Below are positions 47,651-56,420 of a stretch of DNA of 64,000 bases, piece by piece. Numbering within the stretch: the stretch's first letter is position 1; each line of letters opens with the position of its first letter. The translations under genes were made by a program, and so were the position numbers. Origin of the DNA: Thaumasiovibrio occultus (GTDB taxonomy: Bacteria > Pseudomonadota > Gammaproteobacteria > Enterobacterales > Vibrionaceae); assembly GCA_019703815.1 (NCBI GenBank), contig AP023052.1, forward strand, positions 186,001 to 250,000, written 5' to 3'. A model generated the notes under the pieces. It worked only from the letters and a program-made list of their open reading frames with translations. It did no database searches and was not told the origin of the DNA.

Positions 47651-48441
47651 TGAGAACGGCACTGTTTGATGCATTGTGGGAAGATTTCTTGCTGCGGCTT
47701 TGCCCGTCAGCGCGGCGGATCCATCAACTGTTGATGGAAGGCGAGCCTTTGCGAAACGACCATATCGCACTACGCACGTTTAATTTGCCTGAAGTCGGGC
47801 TAGATACGGTAGCGGCGCCTTTTATCCATTTAGGTTATGAGCGCAAAGGGGAATATCTGTTCGAGCAGAAAAAGCTGGTGGCCGAGCACTTTGAGCACCC
47901 AGATCCCGACGCGCCGAAGGTGTTTATTAGTGAGTTACAAATCGGGAAATGTTCGGCTGAATTGCAGATGGCGGTCAGAGGGTTGGTGGCGCAATTGGAT
48001 GTGGCGCTCGATGTCGAAGGGCGCTTTTTAACATCGGGACGGACGTGGACGCTCTCGACCGAGACCTATCAGTTATTGGCAGCAGAAAGCGAATATGCTG
48101 CGTGGGTTGCAGCGCATGGGTTTGGTGCCAATCACTTTACGGTGGATGTGGCACAGCTCTCGACCTTTTCCGACCTAGAGCGGCTCAATGAATATCTGGC
48201 TGCCAATGGCTTTGTGCTGAACGGGGCGGGCGGCGAAGTAAAAGGCTCTCCAGAAGTGATGTTAGAGCAATCGGCGACCATGGCCGATCAGGTGTGCGTG
48301 ATTTTTGATGATACCGAGCTTCGTGTGCCGGGCGGCTTTTACGAGTTTGCCAAACGTTACCCGCAGCCCAATGGCGAGTTATACCAAGGTTTTGTTACTG
48401 CCAGCGCCGATAAGATCTTTGAAAGTACCGCTCGGGGATGA
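47650..48441 (+). CDS. DUF1338 family protein (2-oxoadipate dioxygenase-like fold)
   Basis: A 263-aa member of DUF1338. A longer relative (HglS of Pseudomonas, YdcJ type) is an Fe(II) dioxygenase/decarboxylase that turns 2-oxoadipate into 2-hydroxyglutarate using a His-His-Glu metal site and an arginine. Candidates here are His38 and Arg42 (NDHIALRTF), His162 (NHFTVD) and Glu232 (FYEFAKR). The gene is fused by one-base overlap to astD, so a role in arginine/glutamate-derived 2-oxo acid metabolism is likely; the substrate is unknown. The short form conserved next to astD may act on a different compound than HglS. Confidence 0.88.
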   Translation: MRTALFDALWEDFLLRLCPSARRIHQLLMEGEPLRNDHIALRTFNLPEVGLDTVAAPFIHLGYERKGEYLFEQKKLVAEHFEHPDPDAPKVFISELQIGKCSAELQMAVRGLVAQLDVALDVEGRFLTSGRTWTLSTETYQLLAAESEYAAWVAAHGFGANHFTVDVAQLSTFSDLERLNEYLAANGFVLNGAGGEVKGSPEVMLEQSATMADQVCVIFDDTELRVPGGFYEFAKRYPQPNGELYQGFVTASADKIFESTARG

Positions 48442-48500
48442 CAAGCGCGCGAATAGAGAGGGACGTTGTTAGTGTGGTGATCAACGTGGGCAAAATAAGA

Positions 48501-48524
48501 AAGGGCTTGCCGTAGCAAGCCCTT
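48501..48524. terminator. Bidirectional terminator between DUF1338 gene and crp
   Basis: Perfect 10-bp stem AAGGGCTTGC / GCAAGCCCTT with 4-nt loop; on the minus strand it lies behind crp. Confidence 0.82.
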
Positions 48525-48565
48525 AAAAAGCGATTGGAAGGATTAACTTCAACTAACGCGTAGTA

Positions 48566-49198
48566 TTAGCGAGTGCCGTAAACCACGATAGTTTTACCAT
48601 GAGCAGAGATTAGGTTTTGCTCTTCCAACATCTTCAAAATACGACCAACGGTTTCACGAGAACAACCGACGATTTGACCGATTTCTTGGCGCGTGATCTT
48701 GATTTGCATACCGTCTGGGTGCGTCATCGCATCAGGTTGGCGTGCAAGGTTCAATAGCGTTTGAGCGATACGACCGGTTACGTCCAAGAACGCCAAGTCG
48801 CCCACTTTCTGGCTAGTAATTTGTAGGCGGCTTGCCATTTGTGCAGAAAGACGCATCAGGATGTCAGGGTTAACCTGAATTAGCTGACGGAATTTCTTGT
48901 AAGAGATTTCAGCCACTTCACATGGGGTCTTAGCACGAACCCATGCAGTACGCTCTTGGCCTTCTTCAAACAGACCTAGCTCGCCGATAAAGTCGCCTTG
49001 GTTCAGATAAGACAGGATCATCTCCTTGCCTTCTTCGTCCTTGATCAGAACCGCAACAGAACCTTTAACGATGTAGTACAGTGTCTCGCCTTTCTCACCC
49101 GCATGAATCAACGTGCTTTTTGACGGATACTTGTGAATGTGGCAGTGAGACAAAAACCACTCTAAAGTTGGATCAGTTTGAGGTTTACCTGGAACCAT
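48566..49198 (-). CDS. crp: CRP, cyclic AMP receptor protein
   Basis: Global regulator of 210 aa. The cAMP-binding beta roll (about 20-110) contains [18 protein letters not shown] with the Arg and Ser/Thr that bind cAMP. The dimer helix is followed by the [26 protein letters not shown] near residues 170-190. It is nearly identical in length to E. coli CRP. Divergent from yhfA across a CRP site (49403-49418), as in enteric bacteria, indicating autoregulation. Confidence 0.98.
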   Translation of the reverse strand: MVPGKPQTDPTLEWFLSHCHIHKYPSKSTLIHAGEKGETLYYIVKGSVAVLIKDEEGKEMILSYLNQGDFIGELGLFEEGQERTAWVRAKTPCEVAEISYKKFRQLIQVNPDILMRLSAQMASRLQITSQKVGDLAFLDVTGRIAQTLLNLARQPDAMTHPDGMQIKITRQEIGQIVGCSRETVGRILKMLEEQNLISAHGKTIVVYGTR

Positions 49199-49402
49199 AA
49201 AAATAACTTCCTCTGCATTTGTTGCCCAACAACGATATCCTTATAATCGAGATATAACTCAATGGTTTGATGCGTTGCCTAGGATATGAAGTCCGCCGCA
49301 TGTGTGCAGGCGTGCTTGCTAAATGTATTCCTGAGTTTACCCTGTTTTGGCCCCCTTTTCTTGACTTAGATCGGCGGGAAGCGGGCATTTTTTACTCATA
49401 AG

Positions 49403-49418
49403 TGTGCACATGATCACA
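49403..49418. promoter_or_regulatory. CRP-binding site between crp and yhfA
   Basis: TGTGC (49403-49407), six bases, TCACA (49414-49418) matches nine of ten positions of TGTGA-N6-TCACA. It is 205 bp upstream of crp and 27 bp upstream of the yhfA start. The closeness to yhfA suggests interference with yhfA transcription and possible crp autoregulation. Confidence 0.78.
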
Positions 49419-49444
49419 CCCTGAATATATAGTTGGAGGACGGT

Positions 49445-49852
49445 ATGCAGTCACGGGTCAAATGGGTGGAAGGAATGTCCTTCCTCGGGCAGTCGGCCTC
49501 GGGTCACAGCATTGTGATGGACGGCAATGGCGGCAGTACAGCACCGAGTCCAATGGAGATGGTGTTGATGGCGGCGGGCGGTTGTAGCTCGGTCGATGTG
49601 GTCGATGGTTTGAAGATGGCGGATCAAAAAGTGAGCGGTTGTGAAGCAACCCTCAGTGCTGAGCGCCGTGAACAAGCGCCGCGTTATTTTACTCATGTGA
49701 ATATTCACTTTACCGTGACGGGCAAAGCGGTGGATCACCAAGTGGTGGAGCGTGTTGTCGCTGACTCGTTAGAGAAATACTGCTCGGTGTGCCTTATGCT
49801 CAGCAACGGTGATGTGGAAGTGACCCATTCTGTTGAAGTGGTGGAAGAGTAA
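49445..49852 (+). CDS. yhfA: YhfA, OsmC/Ohr-family protein
   Basis: The 135-aa protein from the ATG at 49445 (QSRVKWVEGMSFLGQSASG) aligns over its whole length with E. coli YhfA. OsmC/Ohr proteins reduce organic hydroperoxides with two cysteines. Here Cys47 (AAGGCSSVDV) and Cys113 (EKYCSV) take those positions, and Cys116 is extra. The physiological substrate of YhfA is not known. Divergent from crp; the expression is likely touched by CRP through the shared site. Confidence 0.93.
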   Translation: MQSRVKWVEGMSFLGQSASGHSIVMDGNGGSTAPSPMEMVLMAAGGCSSVDVVDGLKMADQKVSGCEATLSAERREQAPRYFTHVNIHFTVTGKAVDHQVVERVVADSLEKYCSVCLMLSNGDVEVTHSVEVVEE

Positions 49853-49876
49853 AACACCGACACTATCGCAGAGAGA

Positions 49877-49899
49877 AAAGGCGCTGAAGGCGCCTTTTT
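49877..49899. terminator. Bidirectional terminator between yhfA and prkB
   Basis: Stem AAAAGGCGC / GCGCCTTTT with a 5-nt loop and additional T, between convergent genes. Confidence 0.85.
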
Positions 49900-49945
49900 T
49901 GTGTTTGTTGAATACGCTTGTGGTATAGACAGCCGCCCGTTGCGA

Positions 49946-50815
49946 TTAGCCAATTTTTCCGGTTTCGATCAAGCTTTGGATCAACGGGCGCATGATCAGC
50001 TCCATCGCAAAACTCATCTTACCGCCGGGTACCACAATTGTATTGTGACGCGACATAAACGAGCCTTGGATCATCGAGAGTAGATAAGGGAAATCGACGT
50101 TTTTGATCCCACGAAAGCGGATCACCACAAAACTTTCATCGAGTGACGGGATCCCTTTGGCATTGAGCGGATTCGAGGTATCAACCGTGGGTACGCGCTG
50201 GAAGTTAATGTGGGTGCGCGAGAACTGCGGCGTAATGTAGTTAAGATAGTCATCCATCGAGCGAATGATGGAATCGGTGACCGCCTCGCGCGAATGGCCG
50301 CGGTCACGGGTGTCACGCACAAACTTCTGGATCCACTCCAAGTTAACAATCGGCACCATGCCGATCAGCAAATCCACATGCTGCGCCACATCAACCTCGC
50401 CGTCGACCACACCCCCGTGAAGCCCTTCATAAAAAAGCACATCCGTGTTCTCTGGCAGCTCTTGCCATGGGGTAAAGGTGCCTGGCATCAAGTTGTAGGG
50501 CACCGCCTCGTCGAAGGTGTGTAGATAACGGCGAAACTTACCGGTGCCCGCTTCGCCATATTCTTTGAAAAAGCCGGCTAATGCTTCGAAGTCGTTGGCG
50601 GTTGGGCCGAAATAGCTGATATGTCGGCCTTGCTCTTTGGCTTTGCGGATCTCCACATCCATCTCGGGACGGGTAAAGCGGTGGAAGCTGTCGCCCTCAA
50701 GCCAAGCTGCATTTATCCGCATCATATTGAACATCTTACGGAACGCTTCAGAAGTCGTGGTGGTTCCTGCGCCGGATGAACCGGTGACGGCAATGATCGG
50801 GTGTTTGGCGGACAT
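49946..50815 (-). CDS. prkB: Phosphoribulokinase-like protein PrkB
   Basis: The 289-aa protein is a full-length PrkB-type kinase with P-loop GSSGAGTT (12-19), RINAAWLEGDSFHRF and FYEGLHGG. Calvin-cycle phosphoribulokinase makes ribulose 1,5-bisphosphate, but no RubisCO is seen here and PrkB in heterotrophic gammaproteobacteria has no settled role. It is conserved beside crp and yheU. It is the last gene of the minus-strand cluster from yheT. Kinase activity is likely from the motifs; the true substrate is unknown. Confidence 0.93.
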   Translation of the reverse strand: MSAKHPIIAVTGSSGAGTTTTSEAFRKMFNMMRINAAWLEGDSFHRFTRPEMDVEIRKAKEQGRHISYFGPTANDFEALAGFFKEYGEAGTGKFRRYLHTFDEAVPYNLMPGTFTPWQELPENTDVLFYEGLHGGVVDGEVDVAQHVDLLIGMVPIVNLEWIQKFVRDTRDRGHSREAVTDSIIRSMDDYLNYITPQFSRTHINFQRVPTVDTSNPLNAKGIPSLDESFVVIRFRGIKNVDFPYLLSMIQGSFMSRHNTIVVPGGKMSFAMELIMRPLIQSLIETGKIG

Positions 50816-50872
50816 AGCAGACCTGCTGTTAACGAGTTGGAAGCATGTTATTAACAGGTGTTAAGTTTTAGA

Positions 50873-51103
50873 TCAAGTGAAGCTTGTGGTTCTGAGATCC
50901 CGACGAAGTTTAATGTCCACACTTTCGTGCAGCTCCGAATAGACAATCACGGCTTCCCCATTTTCGACCAAGGTTTTGAGGTTAGCGACTTTCTCTTCGA
51001 GGGTCAGTTCGACATCGCCGTAGTCGGTGCCTTCACGAAGGACGAAGCTCTCCAAGAGGCTTTGAAGCGTTTCAGGATTGATCTGTTGCCAAGGAATAAT
51101 CAT
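50873..51103 (-). CDS. yheU: YheU family protein (UPF0270)
   Basis: A 76-aa soluble protein reading [28 protein letters not shown], almost the same as the start of E. coli YheU. Function unknown. Its ATG lies only 2 bp after the DUF3187 stop codon, so translation is probably coupled to that gene. prkB follows after 57 bp. Confidence 0.93.
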   Translation of the reverse strand: MIIPWQQINPETLQSLLESFVLREGTDYGDVELTLEEKVANLKTLVENGEAVIVYSELHESVDIKLRRDLRTTSFT

Positions 51104-51105
51104 GG

Positions 51106-52086
51106 TTAGTACTGCTTTCGGTAATTCAGAGTAAAGGCGACATCTGCGCTGTTATCGTGATCGATAAGATTCTGGGTAACGGAAAGCTCAATGGCTTGAA
51201 GCGGGGTGAGCAGGTATCGATAGCCGAGGTTAATCTCATGTACCCAGTCATCCAAACTGGCCAGCGTCTCTGCCCGACCGTCATGGATCAGCCATTGCAG
51301 CGCCAATGTATGCCGCGTTGCGAGTTGGTATTGATAGCTTACACCGATATGCCAGGTCAAGGGCTTTAGCGCCACGCCTTGCCACTCGTTATTGCTGTGC
51401 AGCGCCAGTGCGCCCATCGCAATCCAACTGTGAGCATGATGCTGCCATTGCTGAGCCACATTGATGGCGCCAGACCACCCCGCGCCTGAGAACGGGCCGT
51501 GGGAGGTGGTGCGGTAAGACAGGCTCGCGCCCCATTGGCGCTGTGATAGCGGCTGGTGGTAGTAGTAATCGAGCTGAAATGATGAGTTTAAGGTGCGATG
51601 GCTAAGTTCGAGCGGTGCATCAAGGCTAGGCAGCGTAATGGATTGGCGGTGTCGGTCGACAGTGTCGCGGCCATTTTGATCGATCCCAAAGGTGCGATGA
51701 AACCCCAAACTTAATGAGTCGAGGTAGTTATTGGTGGCGTGCTGAAAATGGTAGCGCACGCCAATGGAATGGTGCTCGCTGAAGGCTTGACGCCATTGCA
51801 GCTGCAGATCGTTATGGTAATAGTCGAGCTCATACTCGGGCGTTTGCGCCCAGACGCTGGCAATCACCACATTCACTTGTACTTGGTTGATAGCACCAAC
51901 CGGCTCGATTTGTGGGGTCAAACTTAACGCGTGTAATGGGGCAGGCGAGACACTGGTAATGGGGCCCCAGTTTGTCTCACAGTCAGCTGCGCAACGCGCT
52001 TCGGCGGTATCGGTGACAAGTGCAGCGAAAAAGTTCAGGACAGCCAGCGATACCGCAGTTCGGCTATGATATTGATACTTTTTCAT
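51106..52086 (-). CDS. Predicted outer-membrane beta-barrel protein, DUF3187-like
   Basis: A 326-aa protein with an N-terminal Sec signal (basic MKKYQYHSR, hydrophobic [14 protein letters not shown], cleavage near AEA, about residue 30). The mature part starts with [21 protein letters not shown] and then alternates aromatic and polar residues in about 8-12 amphipathic strands, ending in the aromatic-rich ALNYRKQY. This matches the DUF3187 family as I recall it, an uncharacterised barrel in marine gammaproteobacteria. In the related orders I know, yheT and yheU are neighbours; here this gene lies between them and ends 2 bp before yheU. Role unknown. Confidence 0.7.
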   Translation of the reverse strand: MKKYQYHSRTAVSLAVLNFFAALVTDTAEARCAADCETNWGPITSVSPAPLHALSLTPQIEPVGAINQVQVNVVIASVWAQTPEYELDYYHNDLQLQWRQAFSEHHSIGVRYHFQHATNNYLDSLSLGFHRTFGIDQNGRDTVDRHRQSITLPSLDAPLELSHRTLNSSFQLDYYYHQPLSQRQWGASLSYRTTSHGPFSGAGWSGAINVAQQWQHHAHSWIAMGALALHSNNEWQGVALKPLTWHIGVSYQYQLATRHTLALQWLIHDGRAETLASLDDWVHEINLGYRYLLTPLQAIELSVTQNLIDHDNSADVAFTLNYRKQY

Positions 52087-52376
52087 ACGTAAGAAATAGA
52101 CAGAGAGTCACGAGAACTCAACGTATTGAGCATCTTAAAACTAAGAAGGTGTAGCACTTAGTGAGAGGCGTTAAGTGAGAGGCATTAGTTTGGTGCTGGG
52201 TGAAAGATAAAAGTAAAAGCGAATTCGCAAGGTATAGCTAAACAAGGCGCATGAAAACGCAGCGATCGCAGGGCGAGAAGAGCCGTTTGGAGGCTTTAAC
52301 ATGGCTAGAATGTAAGTGATCACTGTCGCTACAGGCACGCTTTTATGGCGTATGAGTATTACGCCAAGCGTGAAGG
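52087..52376. other. Non-coding gap of 290 bp with a 14-bp tandem repeat
   Basis: Between yheT and the DUF3187 gene. It contains two adjacent copies of AGTGAGAGGC(G/A)TTA at 52160-52173 and 52174-52187. I find no convincing gene, terminator or tRNA. It probably carries the promoter for DUF3187-yheU-prkB. Confidence 0.55.
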
Positions 52377-53354
52377 TTAGTCGCGAGATTGCAATTGCTG
52401 CTGGAACCAGGCCGGGATAGTGTGCTCTAGCCAAAACTGTGGTTGTTGCAATGAGCCGGTAATAAAGCCGACGTGGCCGCCGCGCTCGAGCAGCAGGTAG
52501 TCGACGTTGCTTGGCAGGGTTTGGCTGTCGGGGATGACGTTCTCGTCCATAAAGGGATCGTCTTTGGCATGCAGTAAACGCAGCGGTTGAACAATCTGGG
52601 CTAATTTGGGTAACCCGCTGCACTGCTGGTAGTAATCTTCCGCGCCAGTGAAACCGTTGAGTGGGGCGGTGACTTGATGATCGAACTGCCACAGATTGCT
52701 TACATTCAGAATTTCTTTATCACTGAGGCTAAACGCGTGCGGGTGGCGTTTTGCTTTCATCGCGGCATTTCTTTTCAGTGAGCCAAGTAAGTAGGTCTGA
52801 TAGACCCGTGAAAACCCTTGTTGGATCCGCGCTGAGCAACTGCTGAGGTTGAGTGGCGCGGATACCACCTGCGCCATATCGATCCCTGCATTCTGGCCGT
52901 ATTGCGCCAAGTAATTCACTAACATGTTGCCGCCCAACGAGATCCCAACGGCCATAATGGTGCGATGCGGATAGTGGCGGCGCAGCCATTGAATGAGAAA
53001 GCGCGCATCCTTGGTATGGCCGGAATGGTAGCTGGTGGCGAAGCGATTCGGCTCACCACTGCAACCGCGAAAATGCATCATTACCCCTTGCCAGCCCTGT
53101 TGCGATGCCGCGTGTAGTGACCCGTTGGCGTACGGGCTGCGAAAACACCCTTCTAAGCCATGAAACAGCACAAACAGCGGTGCATTGTCGGCGGTTGGCG
53201 CTGTGGTCCAGGCCAAATCGATAAAATCGCCATCCGGTGTGGTTAACCGCTGGGTTCGGGGAGCGAACAAAGGCGTGCGTCGCAGATAACGCGGCAGCAA
53301 GGTTTGTAAGTGGGGATTAGCCAAGCCTTTGGCTGGGGTGAAATGATTGAGCAA
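52377..53354 (-). CDS. yheT: YheT, alpha/beta hydrolase
   Basis: The 325-aa hydrolase belongs to the YheT/ABHD1-3 group. The oxyanion region FHGLEGCFRSPYA (near 64) and nucleophile Ser139 in GISLGG are present, with an acid in HAKDDPFMDE and the His in GGHVGF completing the triad. Substrate unknown, probably a carboxylic ester of a lipid. It follows the TIGR02444 gene after 3 bp and belongs to one unit with yheS. Confidence 0.93.
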   Translation of the reverse strand: MLNHFTPAKGLANPHLQTLLPRYLRRTPLFAPRTQRLTTPDGDFIDLAWTTAPTADNAPLFVLFHGLEGCFRSPYANGSLHAASQQGWQGVMMHFRGCSGEPNRFATSYHSGHTKDARFLIQWLRRHYPHRTIMAVGISLGGNMLVNYLAQYGQNAGIDMAQVVSAPLNLSSCSARIQQGFSRVYQTYLLGSLKRNAAMKAKRHPHAFSLSDKEILNVSNLWQFDHQVTAPLNGFTGAEDYYQQCSGLPKLAQIVQPLRLLHAKDDPFMDENVIPDSQTLPSNVDYLLLERGGHVGFITGSLQQPQFWLEHTIPAWFQQQLQSRD

Positions 53355-53357
53355 GGT

Positions 53358-53804
53358 TTACTCTCCGTACAGCCCTTGAATTAACGGTTGGGCACCGAGC
53401 TGCAAGCAGTAATAGCTGAGGTTGTTCGGGGCAGCGTCGCCATCGTTACATACCAAGTGAAAAGTAGCGAGGACTCGGAGTAAATCCGCTTGCTGCTGTT
53501 GCTCTAGCTTTAACTCAAACCCTAGCAGCTGTTGGTAACCGGCTTTTTTCAATTGGAGCTTTAATTCTTTGCGCATTTCGCGATAGGGCAAGAGCAACGA
53601 TTGGCTGGGCTCTAACGCCGCTATCAAGGATTGAATGTGCGCTTCGGAGAGAAACGCTTTGTGGAGATCAAGATAGATCAGCAACAGGGCAAGGTTGATA
53701 TTGCCCTGATAGTGATTTTGTAATGACAGGCAAGCGTATTTCACTCCCTGTCGTTGGTAGTGCTCTACGCCAAATTGCCAAAATTGCTCGGCAGTTAGCT
53801 GCAT
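53358..53804 (-). CDS. TIGR02444 family protein
   Basis: A 148-aa acidic, helical protein of the TIGR02444/DUF2390 type, begins QLTAEQFWQFGVEHYQRQGV. Found in many gammaproteobacteria next to an ABC-F gene; function unknown. It overlaps yheS by 10 nt and runs into yheT after 3 bp, so the three are translated together. Confidence 0.85.
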   Translation of the reverse strand: MQLTAEQFWQFGVEHYQRQGVKYACLSLQNHYQGNINLALLLIYLDLHKAFLSEAHIQSLIAALEPSQSLLLPYREMRKELKLQLKKAGYQQLLGFELKLEQQQQADLLRVLATFHLVCNDGDAAPNNLSYYCLQLGAQPLIQGLYGE

Positions 53805-55717
53805 GATTCCTGGAATTCCTGCTCCAAAGCGTCAAGTTGTTCAGTGATGTCCATCCACTGCATTTCGGTGTCTTCGAGCTCGCGCTTAATGTCGGCCTGA
53901 TTTTGAAGTAACTGGGTCAGTTTAGCTTTATTTTCAGCACTATAAACATCGCTATCAGCCAATTGTGACTCACATTCCTCTAATTTGAGTGTCAGTGACT
54001 CCAGTGCATCATCCAATTTGTTGAGTTGCTTGCGAATTGGCGCGGTTTGCTGGCGAAATTCCGCTTCGAGACGCTTTTGCTCTTTGCGTGAAATCCCAGC
54101 GGGTTTCGCTTCTTGGTTTTTCGCGTCGGTAGTGCAACGATCTTGTTTTTGTTGCTCAGTGAGCCACTTGTAGTAATCGTTCAAATCACCGTCGAACGGT
54201 ACCACTTGGCGATCGTGCACCAGATAGAGATCATCGGTGGTTGCGCGAAGCAGGTAACGGTCGTGGCTGACGATCACCATCGCACCTTCATAGGATTGCA
54301 ACGCCAGCGTCAAGGCTTGGCGCATGTCCAAATCCAAGTGGTTGGTCGGTTCATCGAGTAGCAACAGGTTAGGGCGCTGCCAGACGATCAACGCCAGTAC
54401 CAGACGCGCTTTTTCGCCGCCGGAAAATGGGCCAACCAGCTCCAGTGCTTTATCGCCATGAAAGCCGAACGAGCCCAAGTAGTTACGCAGCTCTTGCTCG
54501 CCTTTGTCGGGTGCGTGACGGGCAATGTGCTGGAGTGGGGTTTCGTCCATGCGTAGGGTTTCAACTTGATGCTGGGCAAAGTAACCGATGCTGACGCCTT
54601 GCGAGTAGGTGAGATCGCCGGCTTGCTGTGGCAACTCGCCCGAAAGCAGTTTGATCAAGGTAGATTTACCCGCGCCGTTGCGACCTAGCAAACCAATCCG
54701 GCTGCCCGGTACCAGATTCAAACGGATCTTTTCCAAGATCAAGTTATCGCCATAGCCCGCCGCGACCTGATCCATCATCAAGATAGGGTTAGGCAGCGCG
54801 TTAGGCTCGCGAAACTCAAAGCTAAATGGGTTATCGAACTGGGCAGGTAGCACTTTTTCCATCCGCTCGAGGGCTTTTAAACGGCTTTGGGCTTGGCGCG
54901 CTTTGCTCGCTTTATAACGGAAGCGGTCAATGTACGACTGCATGTGCGACATTTGCTTTTGTTGTTTTTCGAACTGCGCTTGTTGCTGCATCATGCGCTC
55001 AGCACGTTGGTTCTCGAACGACGAGTAGTTGCCGGTGTAGCTGTTGAGCTTTTGCGCTTCGACGTGAATGATGCGAGTGACGACAGGATCGAGGAAATCG
55101 CGGTCGTGCGAGATCAGGACGAGGGTGCCAGGGTATTGTTGCAGCCAGCGCTCGAGCCACATTACCGCATCCAAGTCTAAGTGGTTGGTGGGCTCATCGA
55201 GCAGCAGTAAGTCGGAGCGACAGATCAGCGCTTGCGCAAGGTTAAGGCGCATACGCCAACCACCGGAAAACTGGGTGAGCGACCAGCTCATTTGCTCTTG
55301 CGAGAAGCCCAAACCGTTAAGTAGCTCTGCAGCGCGAGAGCGAATGGTATAACCGCCAATCACCTCGAGTTTGCCGTGCAGCTCTGCCGCGCGGGTGCCT
55401 TGATCGGCAGCTTCTGCTTCAGCCAGTTGGCGTTCAAGCTCGCGATACTCGCGGTCGCCATCAATCACGTAATCCAGCGCCGGGCGCTCTAATGCAGGGG
55501 TTTCCTGATTCACCCATGCCAATTCCCAGTGTGCCGGCACTTGGCAGCTGCCCCCATCAAGCGACAACTCGCCTTTGAGTAGGGCGAACAGCGTTGATTT
55601 ACCACAGCCATTTTTACCCACCAAGCCGACGCGATCGCCCGGATTAATGGTGGCAGAGGTCTGATCTAACAAGATGTTGCCGCCGCGCAGCAGTTGGATG
55701 TCGCTTAGGGTGATCAT
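53795..55717 (-). CDS. yheS: YheS, ABC-F ATPase
   Basis: The 640-aa protein has two ABC cassettes joined by an alpha-helical linker and no membrane segments. First Walker A is GKNGCGKS (34-41) and the signature FSGGWRMRL near 150; the second Walker A is GRNGAGKS near 347 and the signature FSGGEKARL near 430. Both have LLLDEPTNHLD. A C-terminal coiled coil (about 530-640) is typical of YheS. ABC-F proteins bind the ribosomal E site and act on stalled or slow translation. Divergent from kefG. Confidence 0.96.
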   Translation of the reverse strand: MITLSDIQLLRGGNILLDQTSATINPGDRVGLVGKNGCGKSTLFALLKGELSLDGGSCQVPAHWELAWVNQETPALERPALDYVIDGDREYRELERQLAEAEAADQGTRAAELHGKLEVIGGYTIRSRAAELLNGLGFSQEQMSWSLTQFSGGWRMRLNLAQALICRSDLLLLDEPTNHLDLDAVMWLERWLQQYPGTLVLISHDRDFLDPVVTRIIHVEAQKLNSYTGNYSSFENQRAERMMQQQAQFEKQQKQMSHMQSYIDRFRYKASKARQAQSRLKALERMEKVLPAQFDNPFSFEFREPNALPNPILMMDQVAAGYGDNLILEKIRLNLVPGSRIGLLGRNGAGKSTLIKLLSGELPQQAGDLTYSQGVSIGYFAQHQVETLRMDETPLQHIARHAPDKGEQELRNYLGSFGFHGDKALELVGPFSGGEKARLVLALIVWQRPNLLLLDEPTNHLDLDMRQALTLALQSYEGAMVIVSHDRYLLRATTDDLYLVHDRQVVPFDGDLNDYYKWLTEQQKQDRCTTDAKNQEAKPAGISRKEQKRLEAEFRQQTAPIRKQLNKLDDALESLTLKLEECESQLADSDVYSAENKAKLTQLLQNQADIKRELEDTEMQWMDITEQLDALEQEFQESCS

Positions 55718-55856
55718 GGGAAATTGTCGGCGTACCGCTCCGGTAAAAAATAACCCACGGATCTTATTGGTTGTCGTCGCTATTGTCGACAGATGGTTAT
55801 CGACTTTTCATCTGGTTAAGGTAAGGTGAAAAGAATGTTGCTTTATTGGAATTGCC

Positions 55857-56420
55857 ATGTCCTTTGACCATCCCTCTCTCCCTCGTATTTTGATCATTTT
55901 GGTGCATCCAGATCCGAAACAGTCGGTGGCGAATAAAGCGCTGCTGCAATTTACTCATTCGTTGCCTCATGTGACCGTGCACGATCTGTACGCTCATTAC
56001 CCCGATTTTTTTATTGATGTGACACGTGAACGCGCCTTACTGGCGGCGCACGATGTGATTGTGTTTCAACACCCTATGTACATGTACTCGTGTCCGGCGC
56101 TACTGAAAGAGTGGCTCGATAGGGTGCTCAGTAAAGATTACGCCCATGGTGAGGGCAGTGCGTTGGCGGGGAAATGGTGGCGCAGTGTGATCACCACCGG
56201 TGGCGCGGAGCAAGCCTTCAGTGAGCAAGGCTATAACCGCTATGGCATTGAAGAGATCTTGCGTCCGTTTGAGCTGATTGCCGATTTATGCCAGATGCAT
56301 TGGATTTCGCCAATGGTGGTCTATTGGGCGCGGCGCTTATCGCAAGCGGAGTTAGCCGAAAAGGCGATTGAGTATCATCAATGGTTGCATGCGCCCAAGG
56401 AGGTACTGAATGGCCGCTGA
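55857..56420 (+). CDS. kefG: KefG, ancillary protein of the KefB antiporter
   Basis: Flavodoxin-fold NAD(P)H-quinone reductase-like protein of 187 aa with [13 protein letters not shown] (12-24), [22 protein letters not shown] and TTGGA. It is needed for full activity of the glutathione-gated KefB K+/H+ antiporter that acidifies the cytoplasm against electrophiles. It overlaps kefB by 11 nt, so the two are surely coexpressed. Confidence 0.94.
   Translation: MSFDHPSLPRILIILVHPDPKQSVANKALLQFTHSLPHVTVHDLYAHYPDFFIDVTRERALLAAHDVIVFQHPMYMYSCPALLKEWLDRVLSKDYAHGEGSALAGKWWRSVITTGGAEQAFSEQGYNRYGIEEILRPFELIADLCQMHWISPMVVYWARRLSQAELAEKAIEYHQWLHAPKEVLNGR

Noticed and set aside
52171-52692. Open frame of 173 codons on the minus strand
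   Set aside because: More than half lies antiparallel in another frame of yheT, the composition is Arg-rich and shadow-like, and there is no ribosome site or known domain.
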